In this document: positions 52,386 to 62,170 of the stretch, in pieces
Position numbering within the stretch: position 1 is the first letter of the stretch
How the letters are laid out: every line of letters starts with the position of its first letter
Assembly (NCBI GenBank): GCA_030159075.1
Contig: BROG01000049.1
Coordinates: forward strand, 595,001-659,000
From: Atrina japonica
Taxonomy: Eukaryota; Mollusca; Bivalvia; Pterioida; Pinnidae
DNA length: 64,000 nucleotides
Reading direction: 5' to 3'
Notes under the pieces: model-generated
Database searches by the model: none
What the model saw: the letters and a program-made list of their open reading frames with translations, nothing else
Told to the model about the DNA's origin: nothing
Program-made: the position numbers and the translations under genes

Positions 52386-52951
52386 GTACAAAATGTATAT
52401 AGGCTTTGGAAAAAAGCTAAATAAAAAACATTTTATTTTCTACGTATAAAACAAAAGACTTACGATTCATGTGATGTTATTGGTACAACTACTGGTCACA
52501 GATATAATAAACAAGTTGAGGAAAGGCAGAAAACAAATGACCACTGTAGATTATACCCGAAAAAGCCATAACGGCGAATGTTTGGATATTTACTTTACAG
52601 TTTATCATTCTCTTATGCATTGTCATAGAGCCACGGTCGTGTGGCATATGACGTTTTACTTGCGAAATGGGTTTTATATTTGCATCCGGGTTACCCTAAA
52701 TACTCTATACATATTCATTGACTGTTTTGTCGTTAAAGAACGGTCATATGCCATCTACTTTAAACAAGATACAGTATTTTGTTTCTATGGCATAGATAAG
52801 TACCTTTATGTGAATGGAAAATACATTCAATTGAAATGATAAAAATAATGTATATTACTCAAATTTATCAGTCTTGCATAACGTTTCGTAACTGCTCTTC
52901 TATGCAGAATGTTTCTTAGTAAATAACTAAAGGTCCAGAGGATACAGTTTA
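52386..52951. other. Unique DNA with an unassigned 122-codon open frame
   Basis: The plus-strand frame 52471-52839 is the longest in the window not made of simple repeats. It shows no motif, signal peptide or domain I recognise, and has background-like composition. I do not call it a gene. Confidence 0.35.
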
Positions 52952-53307
52952 CAGGGCTAAAAATTAGCCTTGGTCCGCTGGCCCCTTGCCAGTAAATTAC
53001 AGGACGCGTCAGTAGATAGATCATCTATACTGGCCCCATTGTACAATAAAATAAATAAAATGCTATGTGCTATTTTCAATAATTGTTACACGTATGTATG
53101 TTTTAAAAAGATAAACAATTTCTTCTTTAATACAAGCTGAAAATATTCTGTTTTGTCCCCACTGTTACAGTTGTTTATTATTTATCTATCATAATTGTCT
53201 TTGTTTTTAGTTATTTGTGGGCTAGTAGAATTTTGATGGGGCTAGTGGATTTTTTTCTGCTACTGACCCTGTGACAACTTGAAAAAAACCGTAAAGTTTC
53301 AGCCCTG
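52952..53307. mobile_element. Possible hAT-like MITE with CAGGGCT termini
   Basis: Left end CAGGGCTAAAAATTAG and right end AGTTTCAGCCCTG are inverted repeats, flanked on both sides by GTTTA (52947-52951 and 53308-53312). The interior has recurrent 'ggccccttgccagtaaa' and 'ggggctagtgga' words. hAT elements often have CAGGG termini but make 8-bp duplications. Only 5 bp match here. Confidence 0.45.
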
Positions 53308-53329
53308 GTTTACCTAGACAATGACAAAC

Positions 53330-53600
53330 AACCCCCCAACAGTAAACATCCCTGAAATATCAGAATTGGTACCACCGAGGCTTGAACTAACAGATTAAAA
53401 GTACATATTATCGTGCTTTCAAGTGAGATGCTCAAATCTAAGCCCATGTGTAACGGCACCATAAAAATTACTTAACACATTAATGCATTGTTACAACAAC
53501 TATTGCAATTAAGTTCACTATTGTAATAATTATTGCACCCACACAAGAATAAATCATTACAATAGTGAATGCGACGACAGTGGGACTTGAACCAATATTT
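53330..53600 (-). repeat. Two tRNA-like B-box relics (possible SINE debris)
   Basis: Minus-strand GTTAGTTCAAGCCTCGG (about 53380) and TTGGTTCAAGTCCCACTGTCG (about 53590) resemble B boxes. The intervening sequence has 'aacaactattgcaattaag' repeats. No A box clearly identified. Confidence 0.3.
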
Positions 53601-53920
53601 TAGTAAATCATTGATTAAAACATTATGATAAGCGATTTGCTCGTAAATGTACTGGTGAACGACATTTGTAATAAATATCGCTGTTTAGTTGTTTTCTTTT
53701 TTTCTAATAGCTGTTGTCTGTCTACGCAATTTAGATTCAAGTGTACTTGTAGTCACATACACGAACATTCATATACATTCTGGCACACGCCCGTACATAC
53801 ATCGATAATTAATACACGCATACACAATCACCCCAACAAACATACACACTCAAGGATATATACCTGTCTCCTTGTGTGTATTCTTGTGTGTGCTTTTGTT
53901 TGCATTTTTTCCACAAAATC

Positions 53921-53924
53921 CATA

Positions 53925-53975
<51 letters not shown>

Positions 53976-53996
53976 TAATTATATATATATATATAT
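53921..53996. repeat. (TA)n microsatellite with slips
   Basis: About 76 bp of TA with ATG, AATA and AATT interruptions. Confidence 0.95.
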
Positions 53997-54124
53997 TGTT
54001 GCATCTACTCTAATCCAGAATGAAATAATATATGTAATATCAATCACATAAGTAAAATTCATATAAATGCAATGTCAGTACCTTACATTTGTGCACAGGT
54101 TAATAGTTGAGGTCAAGTTCATCC

Positions 54125-54125
<1 letters not shown>

Positions 54126-54158
<33 letters not shown>

Positions 54159-54249
54159 ATGTGTTGTGTGTGCATGTGTTGTGTGTGCGTGTTGTGTGTG
54201 TGCGTGTGTGTGTGTGTATGTGTTGTGTGTGTTGTGTGTGTGTATGTGT
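54126..54249. repeat. (TA)n(TG)n compound microsatellite
   Basis: TA to 54140, then TG-rich repeats with TGCG and TATG interruptions to 54249. Confidence 0.95.
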
Positions 54250-54682
54250 GACCATAGGACATCTTGAATAATTGTACTTTGTTGTCTGAAATTTTTTTTA
54301 TATAAAAGTGTATTTGTATCGTTGCTCTTAATCATAGAAATGAGTGTTGCTTCACGTGCATGATTTATACGCCTAAAGAGAGACAACCTCTGATTCTTGG
54401 AAGGAACGCAATATCTGAAAGAACAAGTACATGTTATAAAATAGTGTTGAGTTTCCAATAAACTGTTACATATCTCTTATCGTTAATGGGTTCTAGAATA
54501 TTTTCTCTGCAAAGGACATTTATCAATATTTGTTGAATTATATTTTATAATACGTTCATATTTTAATAAATCATACCAATCATACCAAAGACTTGTAAAA
54601 GATAGTAATGATTCTCAAACCGAAAGTTCAACATAAAAAGTGAAAGTGTCATACGGATGATACTTAAAACCAAAGTTCCTTG
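54250..54682. other. AT-rich unique DNA, nothing recognised
   Basis: No gene, repeat or motif identified. Confidence 0.5.
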
Positions 54683-54835
54683 TCACGACAGGCGTTGCAC
54701 GTAATTTAACTTTATCTGCATCAGCGGTAGGCCATAGCACAGGTCTTTATGTATGGCACTTCACCTAAAGCTAATTGCATATACCTATATGTGAACATTT
54801 ATTGACGGGATGTAAAACGCCAAGAACACAAACAA
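54683..54835 (+). mobile_element. tRNA-derived SINE II, 3' fragment
   Basis: Contains 'caggcgttgcacgtaattta', 'tgcatcagcggtaggccatagcac', 'tatggcacttcacctaaag' and 'gacgggatgtaaaacgccaagaacacaaaca', paralleling the body and tail of the 8.75-kb copy. The head is missing. Confidence 0.5.
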
Positions 54836-55764
54836 CGTAATATTTGTCTTCTTATTTGATGCAATAACATGATTTCAAACTCGATACGATATGAGTTGAT
54901 TTAAAGTGCGGCGTGTCTACTCAAAGCCCTTGCCACACACCGGAGCTGACCCTGTAGCTCTGGAGTGGCTCCTTGTGTTAAGCATACGACCATGTTACAA
55001 GTAACTATCAGATTATTCGATTGTTGTTCCGCATTGAGAAAACATAAATTCAAATATTGCGACTTTAACAAGGCGTTTTTTCAAACAGAAATCATATAAA
55101 ATTCCAGTTTGTACCATCTTTACACAGTTTGTCTTACCAAAATAAATACTGTATAGTTATTACAAATTCAGACTCGGAGTTGAAAAGCGTTATATAGTCT
55201 AAACTTCTTTTTTTTAGTTTTTGACATAGACTACAATCCAAACATGATTGTAAATAACGAAATTTTGGGGTTATTTTGTGTTAATTTACTCGTTTTGTCA
55301 TGTTCAAATCGCCACGTAATTACCAGCGAAAACAAAACCTTGACTCTACACAGGGCAATATGAGAAAGATAAGCTTGACGTATTATATGCTATCCCTTCT
55401 GCATTGAGAGAAGTTCGGAAGGTCTTTGGTCTTTAACTGCGTGGTTATGGATGCTATTATGGTCACTTCTTGATATAGCTATACAACAATTCTGTTTGAT
55501 ATATACTTCAAAATGAATTTGAAGGAAAACAATAACAGCTTGTATTTTTTTTTTCATTTTTCCTTTGTTTTACATTTTTGGTAAAAAATTCCCATTACCT
55601 TCCCGTTATAATGTCATTTAATTTTCAGTTAATAACATAGCACAAAAGTGACCAAGTCGTTCTGGGAACGCAAATGACGAAGTGCGACGGCAGACGAATA
55701 CTTGGCAAGTGCAAAAGCTTACGGCAACGAATAACAGTAGACACACTGAATGAATCGGATCACC
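54836..55764. other. AT-rich unique DNA, no gene seen
   Basis: Nothing recognised. Confidence 0.5.
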
Positions 55765-55856
55765 TTAACTCATCTACCCCTGAAGTAAAATTTGGACCTG
55801 TCCATTTCAAACTATTGTTATGTCTATTGTAAAAATTAAGGGGTGTATGATTTTAA
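55765..55856. mobile_element. 91/92-bp TTAA MITE (family H)
   Basis: Left TTAACTCATCTACCCCTGA, right TTAAGGGGTGTATGATTTTAA. Length and termini match the 7.46- and 51.7-kb copies. Confidence 0.65.
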
Positions 55857-56789
55857 ATATTTTTTATAATGGTTTTACAGGCAATACTTGTTCTTTCCTG
55901 TATTGCAAAAGTAGACAAAACCATTTATTAATCTGGGTCAGTCTAAAGGGGACCACACGTTTTGATGAATATCACTATCTTTGGCACAATTGAAGTGTCC
56001 TTTTTCGCTGAAAGGCACGATGAAAAAATCAAATCAACATCAATACATTTCATGACACATATCCGTAATGTATCTTAATGCATAAAAACAATTCAATAAC
56101 ATATAAACATGTAGATCCAGACGATAAAAATGCAATTGATCACCATTTGGTTCGGCTGTTAAAACATTTAACTAGAAGGATAGTATTTTAAAACTTAGAT
56201 TGTATATTGACAAAACATTTCATTACGTAATTTGTTACATTACAATAATAGGATACCATAAATTGGATATGAAAACATCTGTATACGATATCTGCCTTTC
56301 AGTTAAGAAAAAAAACGAAAGGAACAATTCTGTTACTTAAATAGCAGGAAGCTTAGTTATCGATACTTCAATAGCTCTAGACATTCGATAAATCTTCAGG
56401 ATTTATATGTTTCTGTTCAAAGAGAGAGAACTCTATTGCTCACGTCTTTGAAATTGATTGCTTCGAATTCCAGAATGGATCTCAGGGGAAAAGAACGAGC
56501 GAGGGGGACATCGAATTCCAATTAGGCCTTTGATAGTACTTCTTATAAGTATATTCTTAATACAAAGTACAATTCAAACATACAGTATATAGCAATGCAT
56601 GAGCCCTACTATGAAATAATGATAATAATAAAACTGTGCTTGTGTGGTTTTGATATTAAACCATATTTTACAATGCAGGAATCTATTGTAATTTATGAAA
56701 TGCATAAATGAAACGTTGGATTAGTGAAATGAAATATTACAGTCTTTATTTATGGATATAACCCGTATATAGATATTGTACATGGAATT
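55857..56789. other. AT-rich unique DNA, no gene seen
   Basis: Nothing recognised. Confidence 0.5.
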
Positions 56790-56800
56790 TACACACACAT

Positions 56801-56884
<84 letters not shown>
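56790..56884. repeat. (CA)n(TA)n compound microsatellite
   Basis: CA to 56822, TA from 56823 to 56884. Confidence 0.95.
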
Positions 56885-56888
<4 letters not shown>

Positions 56889-56999
56889 CAGATAGTTCAG
56901 TGTGTAGATATCGTTATATTAGTTATACTACTACGAAATTAATGATGACTTCAAATTTTAATTTCAGTGAATAAATTTTTTAATATTATAATTTCTGTC

Positions 57000-57175
57000 A
57001 ATCAGACTCCATCAGTTTAAAAAGATGTTTATCTTCTTAAGGGAAAGAGGTATCATACAAGGCAAAATAATAAATCTAAATATATAGTCAAAATCCGTCA
57101 AAGAGTAACCACTGTAAAAAGGTGACCATATTAGCTTTAGAAGAGTTTAGAATTTAAATTGTATTATCAGTGCGA
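57000..57175 (+). repeat. Dispersed family B, 3' half
   Basis: 'agactccatcagttta', then 'ggtatcatacaaggcaaaataataaatctaaatatatag', 'ccgtcaaagagtaaccactgtaaaaaggtgacc' and 'gaagagtttagaatttaaatt'. Confidence 0.75.
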
Positions 57176-57199
57176 AATATCAGAATACTAAAATGAGAA

Positions 57200-57652
57200 T
57201 TTTTTTTTCTGTAAAACAATACAATTTTATTGCAATGTAGACACACAATTTTTACAATGAAAACTTCTTCGGCCTAATTACAAGCTACTGTTACATATCT
57301 ATACAGACAATCAATTTCAGACATAGACAACAAAATGTTTCTGGCATTCAAACGCACTGGATTACACGAACAAGTTCGGAATATTGATGCGTTTTGTAAA
57401 CACATTTCTCTTAGTTTGAGCGTTGCTATAAATTATCGCTTTTCTAATCCTCTTCCCACAGTCGTACAGGCATTTCGAATAATTACCGAGAAATCGTCTG
57501 ATTAAAGGCTTATTTTCTATGAGTAGTGATTTATGGTTTTGGGTAAATAGTCGAGTTACACCTCCTAACACAATGATAGCTTTAGAAATTCCTGCGCCGT
57601 GTGTGTCGCTACCAGATAAATGCCCCCAATAACAAATCCTCCAATTTATCAA
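57200..57652 (-). pseudogene. Candidate terminal exon or retrocopy, with AATAAA and A-tract
   Basis: On the minus strand an open frame runs from 57652 to a TAA at 57362 (96 codons). It starts MINWRICYWGHLSGSDTHG and ends near NIPNLFV. About 130 nt beyond the stop lies AATAAA (57231-57226). Seventeen bases further comes a run of nine As (57208-57200). That spacing fits an mRNA 3' end, and the genomic A-run fits a reverse-transcribed copy. Alternatively, an AG acceptor in 'tttatctggtag' within the frame (near 57613) could begin a true terminal exon of a minus-strand gene. The composition is less AT-rich than the surroundings. I recognise no domain; Cys, Lys and Arg cluster near the C-terminus (KCLYDCGKRIRKA). 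Neither upstream exons nor target-site duplications were found. Function unknown. Confidence 0.35.
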
Positions 57653-57659
57653 AAGTGAA

Positions 57660-57933
57660 AAATAAATGATATTTTAACAATGAACGTCGTACGGCTAGAT
57701 AGATATTCTAAAAGTCAGACATTCTTTAATCTGTAGTGTAGAATGCAACGTTTGGCTCGATACACTTTCAAAAATGTGTCAAAAACAATGTTAAATGAAT
57801 TTTAGATACGGTAACTGTAAGGGAATATTATTATTCCATAGATTACGAAAACAAAATGCCAACTACTTTAAAATTTTAAATAATAATGAAGTGAAAAAAT
57901 GAGTTTTCCTAGATTGTTTTATTTGGATTCCGA
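57660..57933. other. AT-rich unique DNA, nothing recognised
   Basis: No signal identified. Would be intronic or upstream if the preceding candidate exon is real. Confidence 0.4.
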
Positions 57934-58163
57934 ATAGTGTTTTACGCCTCGCGATAGGGTGGCGGCAAAGTTTTTAGTGGTGGAGGAAAGAACCCTGTTA
58001 CAATGCACCCGCGAAGAGACCACTGGCTTTCTACAAGTAAGCTGGCAAACCTTCTCACAAAAATCACCCTAGGTTCCAGAATAGGACTTGACCCTGCGCT
58101 AATCAGAAATGAGATACTTCCTGGTTCAAAGCGTGATGCTTCTAACCACTCAGGCATGCCCGA
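57934..58163 (-). mobile_element. tRNA-derived SINE III
   Basis: Minus strand: head GGCATGCCTGAGTGGTTAGAAGC (A box), then 'atcacgctttgaaccaggaagt' and 'atttctgattagcgcagggtcaagtcc' (B box, mutated), followed by 'tttgccagctta', 'agtggtctcttcgc' and the tail 'gaggcgtaaaacac'. Confidence 0.8.
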
Positions 58164-58477
58164 ATTGTCCTAGAAACATAGCAGAGAAGAGAAGTAAATA
58201 GCATACAACTGAAATAAAAAGAAATCAAGAAAGTGTTCCAAACGCAGTGTATCCTTGTTTTTGCTGTTAGTCAATACTTTTTTTCCACTTAATCGGAGCC
58301 ATGGATCGCTGCTTTGTAAAATAATAATTTTAGAAAGAAAAAAGTTTTCCAGAAACTGTCCTTTAATTTAAAAATAAAACACAATTTTGCGTAGAAAAGA
58401 TCATATTCATCTTGAATATCAATCACGACGCAAGTAGAAGCTGTTCTACAAATAACTTCTTGTACGAATTTGAAAAA
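58164..58477. other. AT-rich unique DNA, nothing recognised
   Basis: No gene, repeat or motif identified. Confidence 0.5.
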
Positions 58478-58790
58478 AAATGATTACATCAAATGTTATC
58501 AACAATACCAAAATTATAACTTTACAACACAGACCAGAACGAATACTCAAGACGGTCGTTTCTATCAATACGAATTCATCAGTTCAGCCCAAATTTAATA
58601 TGAATGTAGTTGTTGTACTGTTGTTTAACGTCCCACTCAAGTATCGTTCACTCATACCGAGACGTCATCAAATGCCGGTAAAAGAGCTTCAAATTTTAGC
58701 CTGTGCTCGACACTTACAGCCATTTAACGTGCCGACACCTTCTGAGTGACACGGGTGTCATACAAGGCCAAGTAATAAAATGCAGGGCCA
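58478..58790 (+). repeat. Dispersed family B split by a SINE I fragment
   Basis: 5' half (58478-58605): 'gttatcaacaataccaaaattataacttta', 'actcaagacggtcgtttctatcaatacgaattcatcagtt'. A SINE I fragment follows at 58606-58757, then the start of the 3' half, 'ggtgtcatacaaggccaagtaataaaa' (58758-58785). Confidence 0.7.
58606..58757 (-). mobile_element. SINE I 3' portion nested in family B
   Basis: 'gttgtttaacgtcccactcaag', 'cactcatac.gagacgtcatcaaatgccggtaaa' and 'ttaacgtgccgacacctt' match the full-length SINE at 31.5 kb in the same orientation. The tRNA head is absent. Confidence 0.75.
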
Positions 58791-59441
58791 GGAAAGTGAG
58801 TGAATAATATGTATAAAGATGTTCGACGTCTCTTTCTCATACAAATAAAACATTTCTATTATTATTGATTTTTTTATATTTTTATAATTTTCAAATATTT
58901 ATCAGCTGATATAAATACAACTCACTGCAATATTTCAAAATACGTCTTAACTTAAGACAAATAATGTTCGAAGATAATGTAGCAAACATTCTTGTTATTT
59001 ATGCAAGCCCATGCATAAAATGCCGGGTTAAAGTTTGTATAGTTACCATGTCTATTTCACGTCAATGACGTTTTGTTTATCCCACAAAATAAAAAGAAAA
59101 CCTTTACCTGATTTTGTTTTACCAAACAGAGTGTTAAAGTGCATATTTGATTTGAATTATATTTCATTTTCATTTCCAATTTTAAAATGTAAACAAAAAT
59201 ACACGCTGGCAAGGGGTAACCTTGCCATACTCACTCAGAGTAAACGTATACATTACAATAAACATTGATATATTGAAGAAAAAAGTTAGTAAAATAAAGT
59301 TTCGGTGATCTTATCAAGTGATTTACGCATCATACATTTTATGGCAGGTCATCTGGTGTATTTGATATAATTCCGCTGCATATACTTAATATGCTGAAAA
59401 CGTCGATTTTCATCTAATATGATCACCACTAATTTTGATTA
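58791..59441. other. AT-rich unique DNA, no gene seen
   Basis: Nothing recognised. Confidence 0.5.
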
Positions 59442-59478
59442 TTATTTTATTATTATTATTATTTTATTATTATTATTA

Positions 59479-59529
<51 letters not shown>

Positions 59530-59534
59530 TATTA
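59442..59534. repeat. (ATT)n microsatellite
   Basis: TTA/ATT triplets with TTTTA and TTTA slips at three points. Confidence 0.95.
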
Positions 59535-60215
59535 TCTTGCAATAATTAATCATTAAATTTTCAGAATTCTATGCGCTATGTACTTGTGATCTGATCATCA
59601 TGTAATAACGTAACACATAAGTTTACGTGACAGCAAATCAATTGACCCGACTCATGACTGTATGTAACGAAGTACCTTTAAAGTGCAATACATTAAATTT
59701 TACAAGTAATAAGGTCACGGACTTACAACTATTGATATCTGGTTTGTCATTTCTGTTTTATATCGGTAAAATGTGACAATGTACCTGTTAAAATAGTTTA
59801 ACAAAACCCACCTGTTGAATCATCACAAAGTCATGTCAATCAGGGAAAATTACACCTGTCTGTGTTTTGATATGACTAGGTAACCAAATACCTTAAAATT
59901 TTATGTATTAGAAATCCCCATCAAGTCAAAATGTATGTTATCTGGCTATTTATATCAACAATATTTGGATATTTGACGAATAGGTTTATATTCTATTTCC
60001 AGGGCGTACTTGCAAATTGACTTACCGATATTAATCAGTCATAAAATACACTTAACTAGGGGTACTTAGCCAATTAGATTTCAGACTAAGCTGTAATTCA
60101 ATAATTCAATAGTTCTAGGACTTGAATAATACTCAAGATGTATTCTTTTTTTAGGAATAAAATTACCATCTACATAAAAAATGCTATACTGAATGTATCT
60201 CAAAAACGGTGGGTT
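59535..60215. other. AT-rich unique DNA, no gene seen
   Basis: Nothing recognised. Confidence 0.5.
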
Positions 60216-60435
60216 AATGATACAAACATTATATCAAAGTTATAATGCTCAAGACGATCGTTTCTGTCAATTAAATTTCATCAGTTGAGCTCCAATTTAA
60301 AATGTATGTGTAATTTTTAAAGAGAAAATGGTATCATACAAGGCAAAATAATAGATCTTAAAGTATAGCCATAATCCGTCTAAGAGTAATCACTGTAAAA
60401 AGATGGCTATCTTAGCTTTAGAAAAAAATGGAATT
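60216..60435 (+). repeat. Dispersed family B, nearly complete, without TA expansion
   Basis: 'aagttataatgctcaagacgatcgtttctgtcaatt', 'ttcatcagttgagctccaattt', a short 'aaatgtatgtgtaatttttaaagagaaaatg' junction, then 'gtatcatacaaggcaaaataatagatctta' and 'ccgtctaagagtaatcactgtaaaaagatggctatcttagctttag'. It shows the unexpanded join between the two halves. Confidence 0.8.
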
Positions 60436-60680
60436 AATAATCTGACCAACTTCTCAAACCAAACTTTGACCAGCAATCAGTTTCATGAGGATCCGTTATA
60501 TATTGTCCAGAAATCATGATAAATGTACTAACAGATTTCCGGGTGAAATGTTCAAATTTTTATCCTTGCTTTAACATTTTATTTTTGTCAATATTTGTTT
60601 AGTTATTACTTTTATGCGTTGAACATGACTTTTTTAAGTAAATATTAAGTAGATTACATTGTTTTCTGTGTGGAAAGGGT

Positions 60681-61010
60681 CTTTATTGCCGAGTTGCTAT
60701 AGCATCGCGCTTTAACCCTTTCAACTATACAGACCATAATAGACTAGTCTTAAACAAAGAAAAAGAGCATACCACTCAGATATTCAGGAGTGAAAGGGTT
60801 AAACCATGAAGTCTCTAACTCACCTCTAGTCAGCCAGGATTTGAGCACTGCTGGAGCTTAAGCTGATTTTCTAAAAACCTTTGCCAGTTTACAGTTGGCA
60901 TGCCCGTGGTCTCTCTCTTTGTGTACATCCTGTACTGTTAAAACACCTACCTTCACGAAATTACTGGCAAAATGTTGTGCGTAACATAAAACACCGTTCA
61001 AACGAAAACT
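60681..61010 (+). mobile_element. tRNA-derived SINE III with nested TTAA MITE in its head
   Basis: The head GCCGAGTTGCTATAGCATCGCGCT is interrupted at 60712-60802, then resumes with 'accatgaagtctctaac' and 'cagccaggatttgagcac' (B-box region, mutated). The body 'tttgccagtttacagttggca', 'cccgtggtctctctc' and tail 'cgtaacataaaacacc' match the other SINE III copies. Confidence 0.8.
60712..60802. mobile_element. 91-bp TTAA MITE (family H) with clean TTAA target duplication
   Basis: TTAA-CCCTTTCA ... TGAAAGGG-TTAA. The 83-bp element has perfect 8-bp terminal inverted repeats and TTAA on both sides. Taking out the insert and one TTAA restores 'cgctttaaaccatg', matching the intact SINE III 'cgctttgaaccatg' at 50.17 kb apart from one base. 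TTAA duplication with CCCT-type ends is the hallmark of piggyBac-superfamily transposition. Confidence 0.9.
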
Positions 61011-61398
61011 AAATTTAGCATGGGTTTATATGGTTTGTAAGAAGAACCCACTTTGGTTCGTTTACATCCACTGTTTCTTAGTGTTGGATCTTTTGAAAAA
61101 CATTGCAGTGGATATTTTTTTTTTCGGTAATAGATATAGTTCACGATGGTAATTTTTATAAGATGTAAAATAACATTTACCAATGAAACTACCGCTAGGT
61201 GTTTCAACAGACTGTACACAAATACGGTGATCATTGGACAAACACAGATCGCAGAGGAATCGAACTCAACAGAAAGTACATTGTATGATTAAGACGACAC
61301 AACACACAGTCATTATGCTACAACCGGACTTTTTTTTTTATTTATGACATGCATTGTTGAATATAACGACGAAAATTATCGCTTTTTTGAAAGAAGAC
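61011..61398. other. Unique DNA with a family E fragment
   Basis: 'cacaaatacggtgatcattggacaaacacagatc' near 61215-61250 resembles the edge of family E seen at 42.14 kb. No gene seen. Confidence 0.4.
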
Positions 61399-61712
61399 TT
61401 AGAGAGGCATTAGCTGTGTCGTTTCATTCTACTAGATCTACTTATATTAATATACATTAGCATAAAGAGATATACACAGGCATAAAAATTCTTAAACACC
61501 TGTACATTTTGTGAAAATTGCTTGAGAAACCCAGGTTTTGCGCTGTTTCCATTGCAATTGATTAACTCAGCCTTAATATTTGTATATGAATACCACACTG
61601 GACCTGATTTCATTTTCACAAATCATATAGTAAATTAAGACGTTTATGCCTGTGTATAACGCTTACTTGTCATTGTACGTCCAAGTACAAGTAATTTTGA
61701 GAACCACACAAA
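61399..61712 (-). mobile_element. Family A foldback MITE, 3' terminus lost
   Basis: Left end TTAGAGAGGCATTAGCTGTG. The arms are 'aaagagatatacacaggcataaaaattctta' and 'tttatgcctgtgtataacgcttacttgtcattgtacgtccaagtacaagta'. The core is 'taccacactggacctgatttcattttcaca'. The right terminus is not recognisable. Confidence 0.75.
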
Positions 61713-61937
61713 AATGTATATGTACAAGTAACTTGTTACCTAGTCAGTTTCATCCCAACCAAACAACCATAATAGTAACGATTCAATATGAATGTTGAGC
61801 ATATTTGATGAAACCAGGCCCAGGTATTATGGAGAAGTATTTCAATGAACAATAGACATATTTTAGAAATAATATTCAACACTAAGTGACCTTTTAGTGG
61901 TGTCCAGTTATCTAGTATATTAGTTAAAGTCGCAATG

Positions 61938-62170
61938 ATAACAGCATTTAAATTCTAAATTCTTCAAATACTAAGGTAGTAATCGTTTTAAAGTGGTTAG
62001 TGTTAGACGGATTTTGCTATAATTTAAATTTATCATTTGCACTTGTGTGAAGCCAGTTTCGCATTAAAAAATATGCAACTTTTATAAATTGGAGTTTTGC
62101 TAATAAAATCTAATTGACAAAAACGATCGTCTTAAGCATTATAATTTTCGTATTATGTTATTAATTCGGT
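61938..62170 (-). repeat. Dispersed family B, nearly complete
   Basis: The minus strand shows 'aaaattataatgcttaagacgatcgtttttgtcaattag', 'aaaactccaatttata' and then 'gcaaaatccgtctaacactaaccactttaaaacgattactaccttagtatttgaagaatttagaatttaaatg'. The order of halves agrees with the plus-strand copies. The 'tcatacaagg' link is replaced. Confidence 0.7.

Noticed and set aside
52471..52839. 122-codon plus-strand open frame as a gene
   Set aside because: No recognisable domain, base composition like the surroundings, and no splice or promoter support by eye.
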